64,000 bases of DNA from positions 20,158 through 84,157 of the forward strand of contig JAFUFB010000001.1 in NCBI GenBank assembly GCA_017470145.1, written 5' to 3'. Positions 26,028-36,021 of this stretch are shown piece after piece. Every line of letters starts with the position of its first letter. Position 1 is the first letter of the stretch. A model generated the notes under the pieces. It had not been told where the DNA came from. It saw nothing but the letters and a program-made list of their open reading frames with translations, and ran no database searches. A program made the position numbers and the translations under genes. The stretch is from Clostridia bacterium (GTDB lineage: Bacteria > Bacillota > Clostridia > Christensenellales > Aristaeellaceae).

Positions 26028-26056
26028 ATTATACCAAAGGAAGCCCTGTTTGTCCA
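26028..26056 (-). promoter_or_regulatory. Promoter of tRNA-Thr/tRNA-Pro
   Basis: TGGACA (26051-26056), a 17-base spacer and TATAAT (26028-26033), 16 bases before tRNA-Thr. Confidence 0.8.
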
Positions 26057-26090
26057 GCACTATTTTTTTGATTTCTCGCCGCGCTGGTTT

Positions 26091-26118
26091 CTCGCCCTCC
26101 TCCTTCGGGGAGGGCGAG
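26091..26118 (-). terminator. Hairpin after murG
   Basis: A ten-bp stem CTCGCCCTCC/GGAGGGCGAG three bases past the murG stop. It is followed by AAACC on the minus strand, so it lacks a T-run. It may be a member of the GC-hairpin family acting as an mRNA end. Confidence 0.5.
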
Positions 26119-26121
26119 ATC

Positions 26122-27195
26122 TTAGCCTTTCCTTTGGATTTCCTCAATCATCTCCAGCACTCGTTTCGTGCCGTCCGCCGGGGGCGCGTTCCTCAGCGCT
26201 GCCTCCAGCTTCTCCCGATCCGCCCAGGTTTCCATGATTGCGTCCGCCAGGGTAGCTGGATTCATCTGCTCCTGCATCAACACATGGCAAAGGCCCCGCT
26301 TTTCCAGGCTGCGAGCGTTCAGAATCTGGTCTCCCCGGCTGGCTCCCTTGGGATAGGGCACCAGCAGCATGGGCCGGCCCAGATGCTGGAATTCTCCCAG
26401 AGCATTGGCCCCCGCCCGGCTCAGCACCAGATCCGTCGCCGCCAGGGCGTCCGGCAGGTCCGCGTCCAGAAACTCAATCTGGCAGTACCCTTGTCTTCCC
26501 GCCAGGGCGGGCTCCAGATTTCCCTTGCCGCAAATATGGGCCACATCAAAGGTCGCCGTCAGGCGATTCAGCGCTTCCCGCAGGGCTTTGTTCACGCTCT
26601 GGGCGCCAGAGGATCCGCCCATCATCAGCAGCACCGGCTTTTCCCCCGAGAAGCCAAACAGGCGCAAGCCCTTCTCCCGGCTGCCCTCAAAGAGCTCCGG
26701 TCGCAGGGGCGTACCCGTCATCTCCGCTTTCTTGCCCAGGGCCTCCGCGCATTCCGGGAAGGTGGTAGCAAATTTTTTCGCAAAGGGGCGACACAGCTTG
26801 TTCGCCAGGCCGGGCGTCAGGTCGCTTTCATGGCAAAGCACCGGCACCCGATGCAACCAGGCGCCAAAAACCACCGGCACCGCCACGAAGCCTCCCTTGC
26901 TGAACACCACATCCGGCTTGATTTTCCCCATCAGCCGGGCGGACTGGATGGCTCCCGCAATGACCCGAAAAGGATCCGTAAAATTCTGCCAGGAAAAATA
27001 TCGGCGCAGCTTTCCGCTTTTCACTGCGTGATAATGGATGCCGGGCACAGACCGCATCTTCGGAGCCTCCATGCCGTTTTCCGTGCCTACGTAATGTATT
27101 TCATATCCTGCCGCCTGCAGATGAGGGATCAACGCCAGATGCGGCGTCACATGGCCCAGGGTACCGCCGCCGGTCAATACAATCTTCTTCGCCAT
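26122..27195 (-). CDS. murG: UDP-GlcNAc:undecaprenyl-PP-MurNAc-pentapeptide GlcNAc transferase
   Basis: 357 residues. It makes lipid II at the inner face of the membrane. The N-terminal loop KIVLTGGGTLGHVTPHLALI carries the glycine-rich donor/acceptor site. VVFSKGGFVAVP, LMMGGSSGAQSVNKAL and LVLSRAGANALGEF match the MurG signature regions. It starts two bases after the DUF975 stop and lies outside a dcw cluster, as in several Clostridia. Confidence 0.93.
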   Translation of the reverse strand: MAKKIVLTGGGTLGHVTPHLALIPHLQAAGYEIHYVGTENGMEAPKMRSVPGIHYHAVKSGKLRRYFSWQNFTDPFRVIAGAIQSARLMGKIKPDVVFSKGGFVAVPVVFGAWLHRVPVLCHESDLTPGLANKLCRPFAKKFATTFPECAEALGKKAEMTGTPLRPELFEGSREKGLRLFGFSGEKPVLLMMGGSSGAQSVNKALREALNRLTATFDVAHICGKGNLEPALAGRQGYCQIEFLDADLPDALAATDLVLSRAGANALGEFQHLGRPMLLVPYPKGASRGDQILNARSLEKRGLCHVLMQEQMNPATLADAIMETWADREKLEAALRNAPPADGTKRVLEMIEEIQRKG

Positions 27196-27197
27196 TT

Positions 27198-28136
27198 TTA
27201 ATCCACAATCCCGCTTTCGTCGATAATGGGGCCCCCGGGCTGCACCGGCGGCGCCACGCAGCCCAGATAAAAGGCTGAGACCGCCATATGCAGATAAACG
27301 GAGATCGCCAGGCTGATCAGCATTTGCACCATCAGCGCCGGCACCGCTCCCAACATATCCAGCACCACTCCGGAGACCATCATCTCCAGCAGATACCAGA
27401 AGAGGAAGCTGGTATACAGGAAAAACAGCTGGCCCTTCTTCCCCTGGGTCAATCGCTTGCTCTCCTTCGCCGCGCGAATCGGCCCCATGTCCGGGTGATC
27501 CGCCAGCACCATATCCCCCAGGGCATATTTCATCGCCGCGATGATTCCCAGGGCGATGGTCGCCATCATAGCGGCGGACTGCAGCCCCAGGGAGGTATTG
27601 GCCGCGGAAAGCACAGAGATGCGGGAGGAACTGTCGCTGAGCCACAGGGGCAATAGGGCCGCCACGCTCAGCAAGACCCCCGGCAGCATGAACAGGAACA
27701 CCCGCCACGCGGTGTACAGCCGCAGCCCGATGCCCTTGAAGAACAGATTCATCCTGCTAAAGACGCCGGTCACCCCCGGATCCTCCTGCCCCCGATGGCG
27801 GCTCAGCATCCAGCTGACCATGCCCAGGGTCAGACAGGGGGTCAGCAGCCAGGCCACGATATTCAGCCCCTGCATCACCCAGATGCCCGTGGACTCCTCC
27901 AGGGCCTGCAGTCCAGAGATCAGTGCTCGCTCATTCACCAGCCCGCTTTCCGAAAGGGAACCATACAGCAGCTCCTGCACCTGGGTCAGCAAATCGTTTC
28001 CCGTCATGGCCGCGATGCCCTGCACCAGCAGGGAGGGCAAATTGACCACCAACGCAATCAGCAGCGCAGTCAGCCAATGCTCCTTCAGCGCCCGCCGGGC
28101 CAGCATCTTCCAATATCCGGATGAATAGATCACCAT
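27198..28136 (-). CDS. DUF975 family membrane protein
   Basis: 312 residues from the ATG behind GGGAGAA. It has six predicted helices and an N-terminal ARRALKEHWLTALLIALVVNLP, as in DUF975 (ALKxNW start). YALGDMVLADHPDMGPIRAAKES is the conserved inner segment. Function is unknown; it is co-transcribed with murG, suggesting an envelope role. Confidence 0.8.
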   Translation of the reverse strand: MVIYSSGYWKMLARRALKEHWLTALLIALVVNLPSLLVQGIAAMTGNDLLTQVQELLYGSLSESGLVNERALISGLQALEESTGIWVMQGLNIVAWLLTPCLTLGMVSWMLSRHRGQEDPGVTGVFSRMNLFFKGIGLRLYTAWRVFLFMLPGVLLSVAALLPLWLSDSSSRISVLSAANTSLGLQSAAMMATIALGIIAAMKYALGDMVLADHPDMGPIRAAKESKRLTQGKKGQLFFLYTSFLFWYLLEMMVSGVVLDMLGAVPALMVQMLISLAISVYLHMAVSAFYLGCVAPPVQPGGPIIDESGIVD

Positions 28137-28159
28137 GCTTGGTTTCTCCCTTGTTTTGC

Positions 28160-28194
28160 AAAAAGGGGATGCCGGCAATTCAGGCGGCATCCCC
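28160..28194 (-). terminator. Terminator of the PrsA-like gene
   Basis: A ten-bp stem (GGGGATGCCG) with a ten-base loop, followed by five T on the minus strand, 27 bases past the stop at 28222. Confidence 0.85.
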
Positions 28195-28221
28195 GGTTTT
28201 CATTTCAACGTATGCGCTTCG

Positions 28222-29604
28222 TCAGTTGTTCAGCGGCTTGGTGTCCAGCTTAAATTCCGCCGCGTCCACCCAGGACTGGATGGTCTCGTCATAGGTGGAA
28301 TCCTGCTTGGTGGAAAGCAGGGTCGCTTCCAGATCGTCCTTCACTTCCGCCAGGTCGATGGGGCCTTCCACCGCATCGGATACATACTTGATGATGTAAT
28401 AGCCATAGGAATCGCCCCGGGTCTTGTCGGACACATCGCCAACGTTCTCCAGCGCCATGGCCGCCTGCACAAAGGCGGGATCGAAGCTGGTCATATCCGC
28501 AGAAACGGCATATCCCCGCTCGGCGGTGATGCCGCTCTGCATGCCAGGATCCTGGTTCTTGTCCGCCATCAGCGTATCCCAATCCGCGCCAACTTCCAGC
28601 TCGGAGAGCACTTCATCCGCAGCGGTGTCGATGTTGGCGAAAGCGGTTTCCAGCGCTTCCTGGGCCTCGGCCTGGGCCGCGGTCAGGGCTTCCTGGGCGG
28701 CAGCCAGCTCTTCCTGCGCGGCGGCCAGATCGCCCTCCGCAGCGGTCTTGTCCTCTTCGGTGGCGTTCTCGTCATCCAGGATGGCCTGGGCGTCGGAAAC
28801 CTTGGAGTCAGCTTCCGTGATCTTGCTGTTGGCGTCGGTCACGGCGGCGTTCGCCGCGTCGATCTTGGTCTGATCGTCCTCCAGGAATTTGATCAGAATC
28901 TGCTTCACAAAGCGGACGCCAGCGGGGGTGTAATACAGCGTGGTGCCGTTGTTGGCCGCCGTGGTCCAGGAGGCGGTGTTGTTCTCATAGGTGTCCTTAG
29001 CGGAAGCCACGCGGCTGTCAAACTCCGCCTGGATCTCCTCGTCCGTCACGGCCACGTCCTTAATGATCTCGGCCCGCAGCTTGTCGTTCAGAACGGTCTC
29101 CTTCGCGTCTTCCAGGGCAGCCTCCAGGCTGTATCCCAGCTTTTCCAGCTCCGCCTTGGCCTGCTCCGTCTTCTCCTCATCGGTCAGCTCGCTGTCGGCG
29201 TAGTTGGCGTCCAGGATGTAGTCCAGATTGCTCTGATAGGTCTCCTCCGCGTTGGCCTGGGCCTCAGCTTCCTCCTCCGCCGTCAGCTCGTCCAGCCCCA
29301 GCTCCGCAATCTTCGCCTGGGAAACCAGCTGGGTCTTAAAGCTGTTGATCACCGTATCCTGCGCGTCGGCAATGGCGTCCGCGGAGGTGGGGTCGAAGCT
29401 GTATCCATACAGGGAGTAAATATAAGTCATGTAGTCCAGCTGAGAATTCACCTGTTCCTGAATCTCGCCCTTGGTCACCACCGCGTCGCCCAGGCGGAGA
29501 ATCTCGGTGGCGGCGTCCACCGCCGCGTCCTTCTGCACCAGGGTGCATCCGGTCAGCGCCAGGGTCAGGGCCAGCATCAGGGCCAGCAAAGCTTGCTTTT
29601 TCAT
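28222..29604 (-). CDS. PrsA/SurA-like lipoprotein foldase with inserted coiled coil
   Basis: 460 residues. A lipoprotein signal ends in LALTGC (Cys20). The N-terminal chaperone domain (about 25-225) has TKGEIQEQVNSQLDYM and DEEIQAEFDSRV. A parvulin-like PPIase domain begins at RFVKQILIKF (231) and finishes with DSYGYYIIKYVSD. Residues about 243-328 interrupt it with an Ala/Glu/Asp-rich heptad region (AAAQEALTAAQAEAQEALE), a long helical hairpin at the usual lid position. It probably folds secreted proteins at the membrane-wall interface. Confidence 0.85.
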   Translation of the reverse strand: MKKQALLALMLALTLALTGCTLVQKDAAVDAATEILRLGDAVVTKGEIQEQVNSQLDYMTYIYSLYGYSFDPTSADAIADAQDTVINSFKTQLVSQAKIAELGLDELTAEEEAEAQANAEETYQSNLDYILDANYADSELTDEEKTEQAKAELEKLGYSLEAALEDAKETVLNDKLRAEIIKDVAVTDEEIQAEFDSRVASAKDTYENNTASWTTAANNGTTLYYTPAGVRFVKQILIKFLEDDQTKIDAANAAVTDANSKITEADSKVSDAQAILDDENATEEDKTAAEGDLAAAQEELAAAQEALTAAQAEAQEALETAFANIDTAADEVLSELEVGADWDTLMADKNQDPGMQSGITAERGYAVSADMTSFDPAFVQAAMALENVGDVSDKTRGDSYGYYIIKYVSDAVEGPIDLAEVKDDLEATLLSTKQDSTYDETIQSWVDAAEFKLDTKPLNN

Positions 29605-29657
29605 TTAAAGTCATCCCTTCATACATGAAATAGATGTCATTACGGCATACGCCGGAT

Positions 29658-29686
29658 ATTATACCAAAAGATACGCCCTGGGGCAA
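29658..29686 (-). promoter_or_regulatory. Promoter of the PrsA-like gene
   Basis: TTGCCC (29681-29686), a 17-base spacer and TATAAT (29658-29663), about 55 bases before the start. Confidence 0.65.
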
Positions 29687-29739
29687 GGGCCAAAAAATAA
29701 TCCCTTTCTCGCTTTTCCTCTCCACAGAGGAGTTTTCCC

Positions 29740-30411
29740 TTAGGCCTCCAGCAGCTTCCGCAGTGTCCGGAAAGCCGCCGCCGCGCTGCGCTCCACATTG
29801 GTCTGGAAATCTCCCCCATCCCCTTCGTAGGTGTCGCTGATGCATTTGATGGACAGGCAGGGCACCTGATTCAGGAAGCACACCCGGGCGATGGCCGCAA
29901 TCTCCATGTCGCAGATCTGGCACCCCTTTTCAAACAGTTCTCGCTTGAAGGCCCGATCCTCTACGAATCGGTCGCCGCTGGCCACCCGGGTTTCCCGCAG
30001 CTCTGGAGCCGCCTCCTTCGCCTTCTCAATCAGCCCCCGATCCAGGGGAATGAATTCATCCGGGAATTCGCTATACTGATGGGGCTTCACCGCGTCGATC
30101 AGGGAAACATCGTAATCATAATGGCAGGCCCCCTGAACCACAAACAGATCCTCCACCTTCAGCGCCGGATCCAGCGCGCCGGTGACCCCGAAATTCCATA
30201 CCTGCTGGCAGCCGTAGCAGGCGATGAGCAGCTGCGTCCCCGCCGCAGCGTCAATCTCTCCCCACCCGGAGCACAGAGCGATGACCTCGTTTTCTCCCAT
30301 CTGGGCCCGATAGACCTTCCGGCCGCAGCAATTCTCCTCCCGAATCGCTTCTCCGCTTTCCAGAAAAGCCTTCAATTCCCGCTCAATGGCGATTAACAGT
30401 CCTACCTTCAT
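29740..30411 (-). CDS. mtnN: 5'-methylthioadenosine/S-adenosylhomocysteine nucleosidase
   Basis: 223 residues of the phosphorylase superfamily. It removes adenine from MTA and SAH; the SRH formed feeds LuxS. It starts MKVGLLIAIERELKAFL, with the glycine-rich IALCSGWGEIDAAAGTQLLI, VWNFGVTGALDP and CDMEIAAIARVC (ribose-binding Met-Glu). The catalytic Asp lies in SIKCISDTYEGDG. The start at 30411 has GGAG about nine bases upstream. It is transcribed alone from 30469-30497. Confidence 0.9.
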   Translation of the reverse strand: MKVGLLIAIERELKAFLESGEAIREENCCGRKVYRAQMGENEVIALCSGWGEIDAAAGTQLLIACYGCQQVWNFGVTGALDPALKVEDLFVVQGACHYDYDVSLIDAVKPHQYSEFPDEFIPLDRGLIEKAKEAAPELRETRVASGDRFVEDRAFKRELFEKGCQICDMEIAAIARVCFLNQVPCLSIKCISDTYEGDGGDFQTNVERSAAAAFRTLRKLLEA

Positions 30412-30468
30412 TCGTATCTCTCTCCATCCTTTCTCCGCCTCCATCCCCGATGGATTTGGTTTCGCTTT

Positions 30469-30497
30469 GTTATATCATTCCATTTTCCCGCCGTCAA
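30469..30497 (-). promoter_or_regulatory. mtnN promoter
   Basis: TTGACG (30492-30497), a 17-base spacer and TATAAC (30469-30474). Confidence 0.7.
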
Positions 30498-30510
30498 GTC
30501 CACTTTCCGG

Positions 30511-30539
30511 TTGAAAAAAAAGCTCACCTGCGATATATT
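30511..30539 (+). promoter_or_regulatory. Promoter of the sugar isomerase-like gene
   Basis: TTGAAA (30511-30516), a 17-base spacer and TATATT (30534-30539), divergent from the mtnN promoter. Confidence 0.65.
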
Positions 30540-30592
30540 ATTTTCGGATTCCCGCGAAGGGATTGAGTAAAGATAAAGGAGGAATTTGAACC

Positions 30593-31441
30593 ATGCCCAC
30601 TCCCCGCATTTATGCTTTTGCCGACGAAGCCAGCCCCCTGATTGATCAGCAGATTGCCGCCCTGCGGCGCAACGGCCTCCAGGGCCTGGAGATTCGCAAC
30701 GTGGATGGTGAAAATGTTTCCGCCATTTCCCTGGCCAAGGCGAAGGAAGTTCGCCAGAAGCTGGATGACGCCGGCCTGGTCACCTGGTCCATCGGCTCCC
30801 CCTTGGGAAAGATCGATATCGAGAAGGATGATTTCGAAGCCCATCTGGATTCCCTGCGCCATACCCTGGAGGTGGCAGATGTCCTGGGGGCGAAGAACAT
30901 CCGCATGTTCTCCTTCTTCCTCCCGGCAGAAAAAGATCCCGCCCAGTTCCGGAATGAGGTGCTGGATCGGCTGCACCGCATGGTGGAGGTTTCCTCCGGC
31001 TCCGGCGTCGCCCTCTGCCACGAAAACGAGAAGGGCATCTATGGAGATATCGCTTCCCGCTGTCTGGAAATCCTGACGGAGATGCCGGAGCTACGGGGCG
31101 TCTTCGACCCAGCGAATTTCGTCCAGTGCGGTCAGGATACCCTGGAAGCCTGGGAGCTGCTGAAGGATAAAATCTACTACATGCACATCAAGGACGCCCT
31201 CTTCGCGGACAACAGCGTGGTCCCCGCTGGCCATGGCGACGGCCATGTAAAGGAAGTGCTGGACGCGTATCGTGCCCAGGGTGGCGAAGATATGACCGTG
31301 GAGCCCCATCTGGCCGTGTTCGACGGGCTGAAGGGGCTGGAGCGCAAGGGGGATCGCAGCATCGTCGGCGGCGCCTTCGTTTTCTCCTCCAACGATGAAG
31401 CCTTCGACGCCGCCTGTGAAGCCCTGCGGAAGCTGCTGTAA
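30593..31441 (+). CDS. Xylose isomerase-like TIM-barrel (sugar phosphate isomerase/epimerase)
   Basis: 282 residues of the AP-endonuclease-2/IolE superfamily. Strands carrying metal ligands are visible: LEIRNVDGENV, VALCHENEKGIYGD, GVFDPANFVQCG, YYMHIKDAL and TVEPHL. Such proteins interconvert ketoses, inososes or hydroxypyruvate; the exact substrate cannot be assigned. AAAGGAGG lies about ten bases before the ATG. It is monocistronic. Confidence 0.85.
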   Translation: MPTPRIYAFADEASPLIDQQIAALRRNGLQGLEIRNVDGENVSAISLAKAKEVRQKLDDAGLVTWSIGSPLGKIDIEKDDFEAHLDSLRHTLEVADVLGAKNIRMFSFFLPAEKDPAQFRNEVLDRLHRMVEVSSGSGVALCHENEKGIYGDIASRCLEILTEMPELRGVFDPANFVQCGQDTLEAWELLKDKIYYMHIKDALFADNSVVPAGHGDGHVKEVLDAYRAQGGEDMTVEPHLAVFDGLKGLERKGDRSIVGGAFVFSSNDEAFDAACEALRKLL

Positions 31442-31515
31442 TGCCAAAGGAATCGTAAATGGATTCCAATCGGCGTGAAAGCTTTTGCTTGCTTCGTTGA
31501 TTGATTTTTTCTCGC

Positions 31516-31534
31516 TCCCCCGCTTCGCGGGGGA
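31516..31534. repeat. GC-hairpin repeat copy
   Basis: TCCCCCGC-TTC-GCGGGGGA with T-rich sequence to the left and AAAATTT to the right, which extend the palindrome. Same family as 20752-20884. Confidence 0.75.
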
Positions 31535-31565
31535 AAATTTATGCTATATGGACAAATCCAGCGAT

Positions 31566-31604
31566 CAAAAACAGGACCCGCGCTCAGGCAGGTCCTGTTT
31601 GTTT
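31566..31604 (-). terminator. Terminator of the aminotransferase gene (possibly bidirectional)
   Basis: Stem AAACAGGACC/GGTCCTGTTT with a 12-base loop. T-runs flank it on both strands, so it may end both the plus-strand isomerase-like gene and the minus-strand aminotransferase operon. Confidence 0.75.
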
Positions 31605-31608
31605 ATGT

Positions 31609-32898
31609 TTACGCTTCCCGATCCGCCAGAATCTTCTCTACGCTGACGATCTTTACGCACAGGCAGAACAGCTGTGCTGCCTCCCGCAGGTCGTCCAGCG
31701 GGGGGAAGGTAGGGGCGATGCGGATGCTGGTGTCCTGGGGGTCCTTGCCATAGGGCCAGGTGGCGCCTGCGGGGGTCATGACCACCCCCGCCTTCTTGCA
31801 TCTGGCTACAATCTTCTTCGCGCAGCCTGGCAGGCTTTCAAAGCCGATGAAATATCCTCCCAGGGGCGTGGTCCAGCTGCCTACTCCCTTGTCCCCCAGT
31901 TCCTCCGCCAGGGTGTTTTCCACCATTTCGAACTTGGGCCGCAGAATGTCCGCATGCTTCCGCATGTGCTCCACCATACCGTGGATATCCTGGAAAAAGC
32001 GGACGTGCCGCAGCTGGTTCACCTTGTCGTGTCCGATGGTCTGGTTCCGCAGCTGCTTCTTGATATCCTCCATGTTGTTGGGGGAGGTAGCCAGGGCGGC
32101 GATGCCGCTGCCCGGGAAGGTGATCTTGGAGGTGGAGGCAAATTTATACACCAGATCCGGATTCCCCGCCCGCTTGCATTCCGCCAGAATCTCGATCAGG
32201 TAATCCTGCCGGTCATCATACAGGTGATGCATGCCATAGGCGTTGTCCCAGAAGATGCGAAAGTCCCGGGCCGCGGGCTTCAGCCGGGCAAACCGGCGCA
32301 CCGTCTCGTCGCTGTAGGAGATGCCGCTGGGGTTGGAATACTTGGGCACGCACCAGATGCCCTTGATGCTCTCGTCCTCCGCCACCAGCTTTTCCACGAT
32401 GGCCATCTCCGGCCCATGGTCGTTCATGGGCACCGGGATCATCTCGATGCCGAAATATTCCGTGATGGCAAAATGCCGGTCATATCCGGGCACAGGGCAC
32501 AGGAACTTCACCTTGTCCAGCTTGCACCAGGGGGTATTCCCCATGATGCCATGGGTGTAGGCCCGGCTCACCGTATCGTACATGACGTTCAGGGAGGAGT
32601 TGCCATAGATGATGATGTCGTTGGGATTGTTCTCCATCATATCCCCGATCAGCTCCCGGGCCTCGTCAATGCCTGTCAGCTGGCCGTAATTCCGGCAGTC
32701 TGTGCCGTCGTCGCAGGTCAGGTCGGAAGAGGAGTCCAGCACATCCATCAGTCCCATGCTCAAATCCAGTTGATCAATGCAGGGCTTCCCCCGGCTCATG
32801 TCCAGATGCAGATCCATGGTCTGCATTTTGTGGTATTGCTTCTTCAGCGCGCTCAGTTCTTCCTGCAACGCTTCCTTGCTCATTTCATCATAACGCAT
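31609..32898 (-). CDS. Type Ic aspartate aminotransferase
   Basis: 429 residues, PLP-dependent fold I. The start at MRYDEMSKEALQ has AAGGGGA about nine bases upstream. Features of the Ic group are DLHLDMSRGKPCIDQLDLS near the N-terminus, IIIYGNSSLNVMYD and PKYSNPSGISYS. The PLP lysine lies in YKFASTSKITFPGSG. It is four bases downstream of the synthase gene, so oxaloacetate/aspartate and 2-oxoglutarate/glutamate chemistry are paired. Confidence 0.85.
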   Translation of the reverse strand: MRYDEMSKEALQEELSALKKQYHKMQTMDLHLDMSRGKPCIDQLDLSMGLMDVLDSSSDLTCDDGTDCRNYGQLTGIDEARELIGDMMENNPNDIIIYGNSSLNVMYDTVSRAYTHGIMGNTPWCKLDKVKFLCPVPGYDRHFAITEYFGIEMIPVPMNDHGPEMAIVEKLVAEDESIKGIWCVPKYSNPSGISYSDETVRRFARLKPAARDFRIFWDNAYGMHHLYDDRQDYLIEILAECKRAGNPDLVYKFASTSKITFPGSGIAALATSPNNMEDIKKQLRNQTIGHDKVNQLRHVRFFQDIHGMVEHMRKHADILRPKFEMVENTLAEELGDKGVGSWTTPLGGYFIGFESLPGCAKKIVARCKKAGVVMTPAGATWPYGKDPQDTSIRIAPTFPPLDDLREAAQLFCLCVKIVSVEKILADREA

Positions 32899-32902
32899 TT
32901 TT

Positions 32903-34297
32903 TTATTTCCCCTTATGGAACAGGAGCCGCTCATACCGCTCCACGTCGAATCTGCGAACCAACACTTCCAGCTCTTCATCGCCCATGACCGTGGTCCGGC
33001 CCTCGGCATACATGGCGTCCACCTGCTCCCGCATGGCGATGATCAGCGGGTCGCTCTTGTCCACCTGTTCCTTCTCCGCCAGGCGGAAATAATTGTTCAG
33101 CCAGTGGGCGATGGAGGCAGTGCCGCCCCGGCTGTCCACCGCCACAGCGGCCGGGCGGTTCAGAATCTTCGCCGTGTCGAATGCGTTGTAAATCTCCTCA
33201 TCCTTCAGCATGCCGTCGGCGTGAATGCCCGCCCGGGTGACATTGAAGTGCCGACCCACCAGAGGCTGGCGGGGGCTGATTTCGATGCCAATCTCCCGCT
33301 CCATATAGTCCGCGATTTCGGTCACAGCGGTCAGGTCCATACCGCCGTCCTCCCCTCGCAGGCTCTGGTATTCCACCGCCATGGCCTCCATGGGGCAGTT
33401 CCCCGTCCGCTCGCCGATGCCCAGCAGCGTGCAGTTCACGCTGGAGCAGCCATACAGCCAGGCCGTGGCCGCATTGGTCACCACCTTGTAGAAGTCGTTA
33501 TGCCCGTGCCATTCCAGCAGCGCGGAAGGGAACCCAGCATAGTGGTTCAGGCCATAGACGATGCCCGGCACGCTGCGGGGCAAGGCTGCGCCGGGATAGC
33601 TGACCCCATAGCCCATGGTGTCGCAGGCCCGAATCTTGATGGGGATGCCACTTTCCCGGCTCAGGTTCATCAGCTGCTCCGCGAAGGGCAGCACGAAGCC
33701 GTAATAATCCGCCCGGGTGATATCCTCGAAATGGCATCGTGGCCGAATCCCCCGGTCCAGCGCTGCCTTCACGATGCCCAGATATTTGTCCATGGCCTGG
33801 GCCCGGGTCAGGTGCATCTTCTTGAAAATGTGGTAATCGCTGCAGGAGACCAAAATCCCTGTCTCCCGAACCCCGGCTTGCTTCACCAGCTCAAAATCCT
33901 TTTCGTTGGCGCGAATCCAAGTGGTAATCTCCGGAAACTCCAGCCCCGCCTCCTGGCACAGCCGGACAGCCTCCTGATCCTTCTTCGTGTATAGGAAAAA
34001 CTCGCTCTGGCGGATGAGCCCCTTGGGCCCGCCCATCCGGCTCATGAGCTTGAAGAGATGCAGAATCTGTTGAGGCGTAAAGGGGCTGACGGACTGCTGT
34101 CCATCCCGGAACGTGGTATCCGTCATCCAGATCTCGTCCGGCACGCACATGGGCACATGCCGCATATTGAAGGCCACCTTGGGAATATGGTCGTAATCGA
34201 AAATCTCCCGATACAGGTTGGGCTCCGCCACATCCTGCAGCGAGTACTGATACTTGTTCTGCATCAGCAGGTTGTTTTTCTGATCAAACTCAATCAT
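32903..34297 (-). CDS. Isopropylmalate/homocitrate-synthase-family enzyme, candidate Re-citrate synthase
   Basis: 464 residues from the ATG behind GGAGGAGGAG. The HMGL-like barrel has the metal and catalytic loop DTTFRDGQQ (residues 60-68), LEWHGHNDFY, NCTLLGIGERTGN and the metal-binding RAGIHADG. It lacks the C-terminal leucine-binding regulatory domain, which argues against a classical LeuA. Relatives in Clostridia include homocitrate and Re-citrate synthases. Pairing with an aspartate aminotransferase fits glutamate synthesis through citrate, but this is inference. Confidence 0.75.
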   Translation of the reverse strand: MIEFDQKNNLLMQNKYQYSLQDVAEPNLYREIFDYDHIPKVAFNMRHVPMCVPDEIWMTDTTFRDGQQSVSPFTPQQILHLFKLMSRMGGPKGLIRQSEFFLYTKKDQEAVRLCQEAGLEFPEITTWIRANEKDFELVKQAGVRETGILVSCSDYHIFKKMHLTRAQAMDKYLGIVKAALDRGIRPRCHFEDITRADYYGFVLPFAEQLMNLSRESGIPIKIRACDTMGYGVSYPGAALPRSVPGIVYGLNHYAGFPSALLEWHGHNDFYKVVTNAATAWLYGCSSVNCTLLGIGERTGNCPMEAMAVEYQSLRGEDGGMDLTAVTEIADYMEREIGIEISPRQPLVGRHFNVTRAGIHADGMLKDEEIYNAFDTAKILNRPAAVAVDSRGGTASIAHWLNNYFRLAEKEQVDKSDPLIIAMREQVDAMYAEGRTTVMGDEELEVLVRRFDVERYERLLFHKGK

Positions 34298-34415
34298 GGA
34301 AGCTCCTCCTCCCCGCGTCGCGCGCCTTTCCATTATACCGACCCATACCAGAAAAGACAAACAAAGAACACTGGAAAAACAAAGGAAAACGTCACTTCGC
34401 GAAGGGATGTTTAAA

Positions 34416-34446
34416 AGAGCAGCTCTCCCGAGGGGAGAGCTGCTCT
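34416..34446 (-). terminator. Terminator of eno
   Basis: A 14-bp perfect stem (AGAGCAGCTCTCCC) with a three-base loop, followed by TTTAAA on the minus strand, 23 bases past the eno stop. Confidence 0.8.
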
Positions 34447-34469
34447 GTGGAAACAATGCTGTGAATAAA

Positions 34470-35783
<1,314 letters not shown>

Positions 35784-35825
35784 TCAAAAATCTTGAAAAA
35801 ATTCAGGGAAAAACAACCATCAAGT

Positions 35826-35854
35826 ATTATAACAAATCCGCGAGAATTATTCCA
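35826..35854 (-). promoter_or_regulatory. eno promoter (extended -10)
   Basis: TGTTATAAT (35826-35834) is an extended -10. The -35 at the right distance (TGGAAT, 35849-35854) is weak, as common with extended -10 promoters. Confidence 0.65.
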
Positions 35855-35945
35855 CTCTTTTTCAGAAAAACTTTTTGTACAAAAATGCTGCTTCATCCCC
35901 ACGAAGCAGGGTCCAGGAGAAACCTTCTTAGAGACGCTGATCGAA

Positions 35946-36008
35946 GCTCCCCGCGGAGCGGGGAGCAAAAGATATGCTAACAGAAGCACCCCCGCGGAGC
36001 GGGGGTGC
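35946..36008. repeat. Pair of GC-hairpin repeats
   Basis: Two perfect palindromes 19 bases apart: 35946-35966 (GCTCCCCGC-GGA-GCGGGGAGC) and 35986-36008 (GCACCCCCGC-GGA-GCGGGGGTGC). Each is preceded by GAA and followed by (C)AAAA. The second ends 13 bases after the stop of the gene at 36022. Confidence 0.85.
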
Positions 36009-36021
36009 CAAAACATATTCA

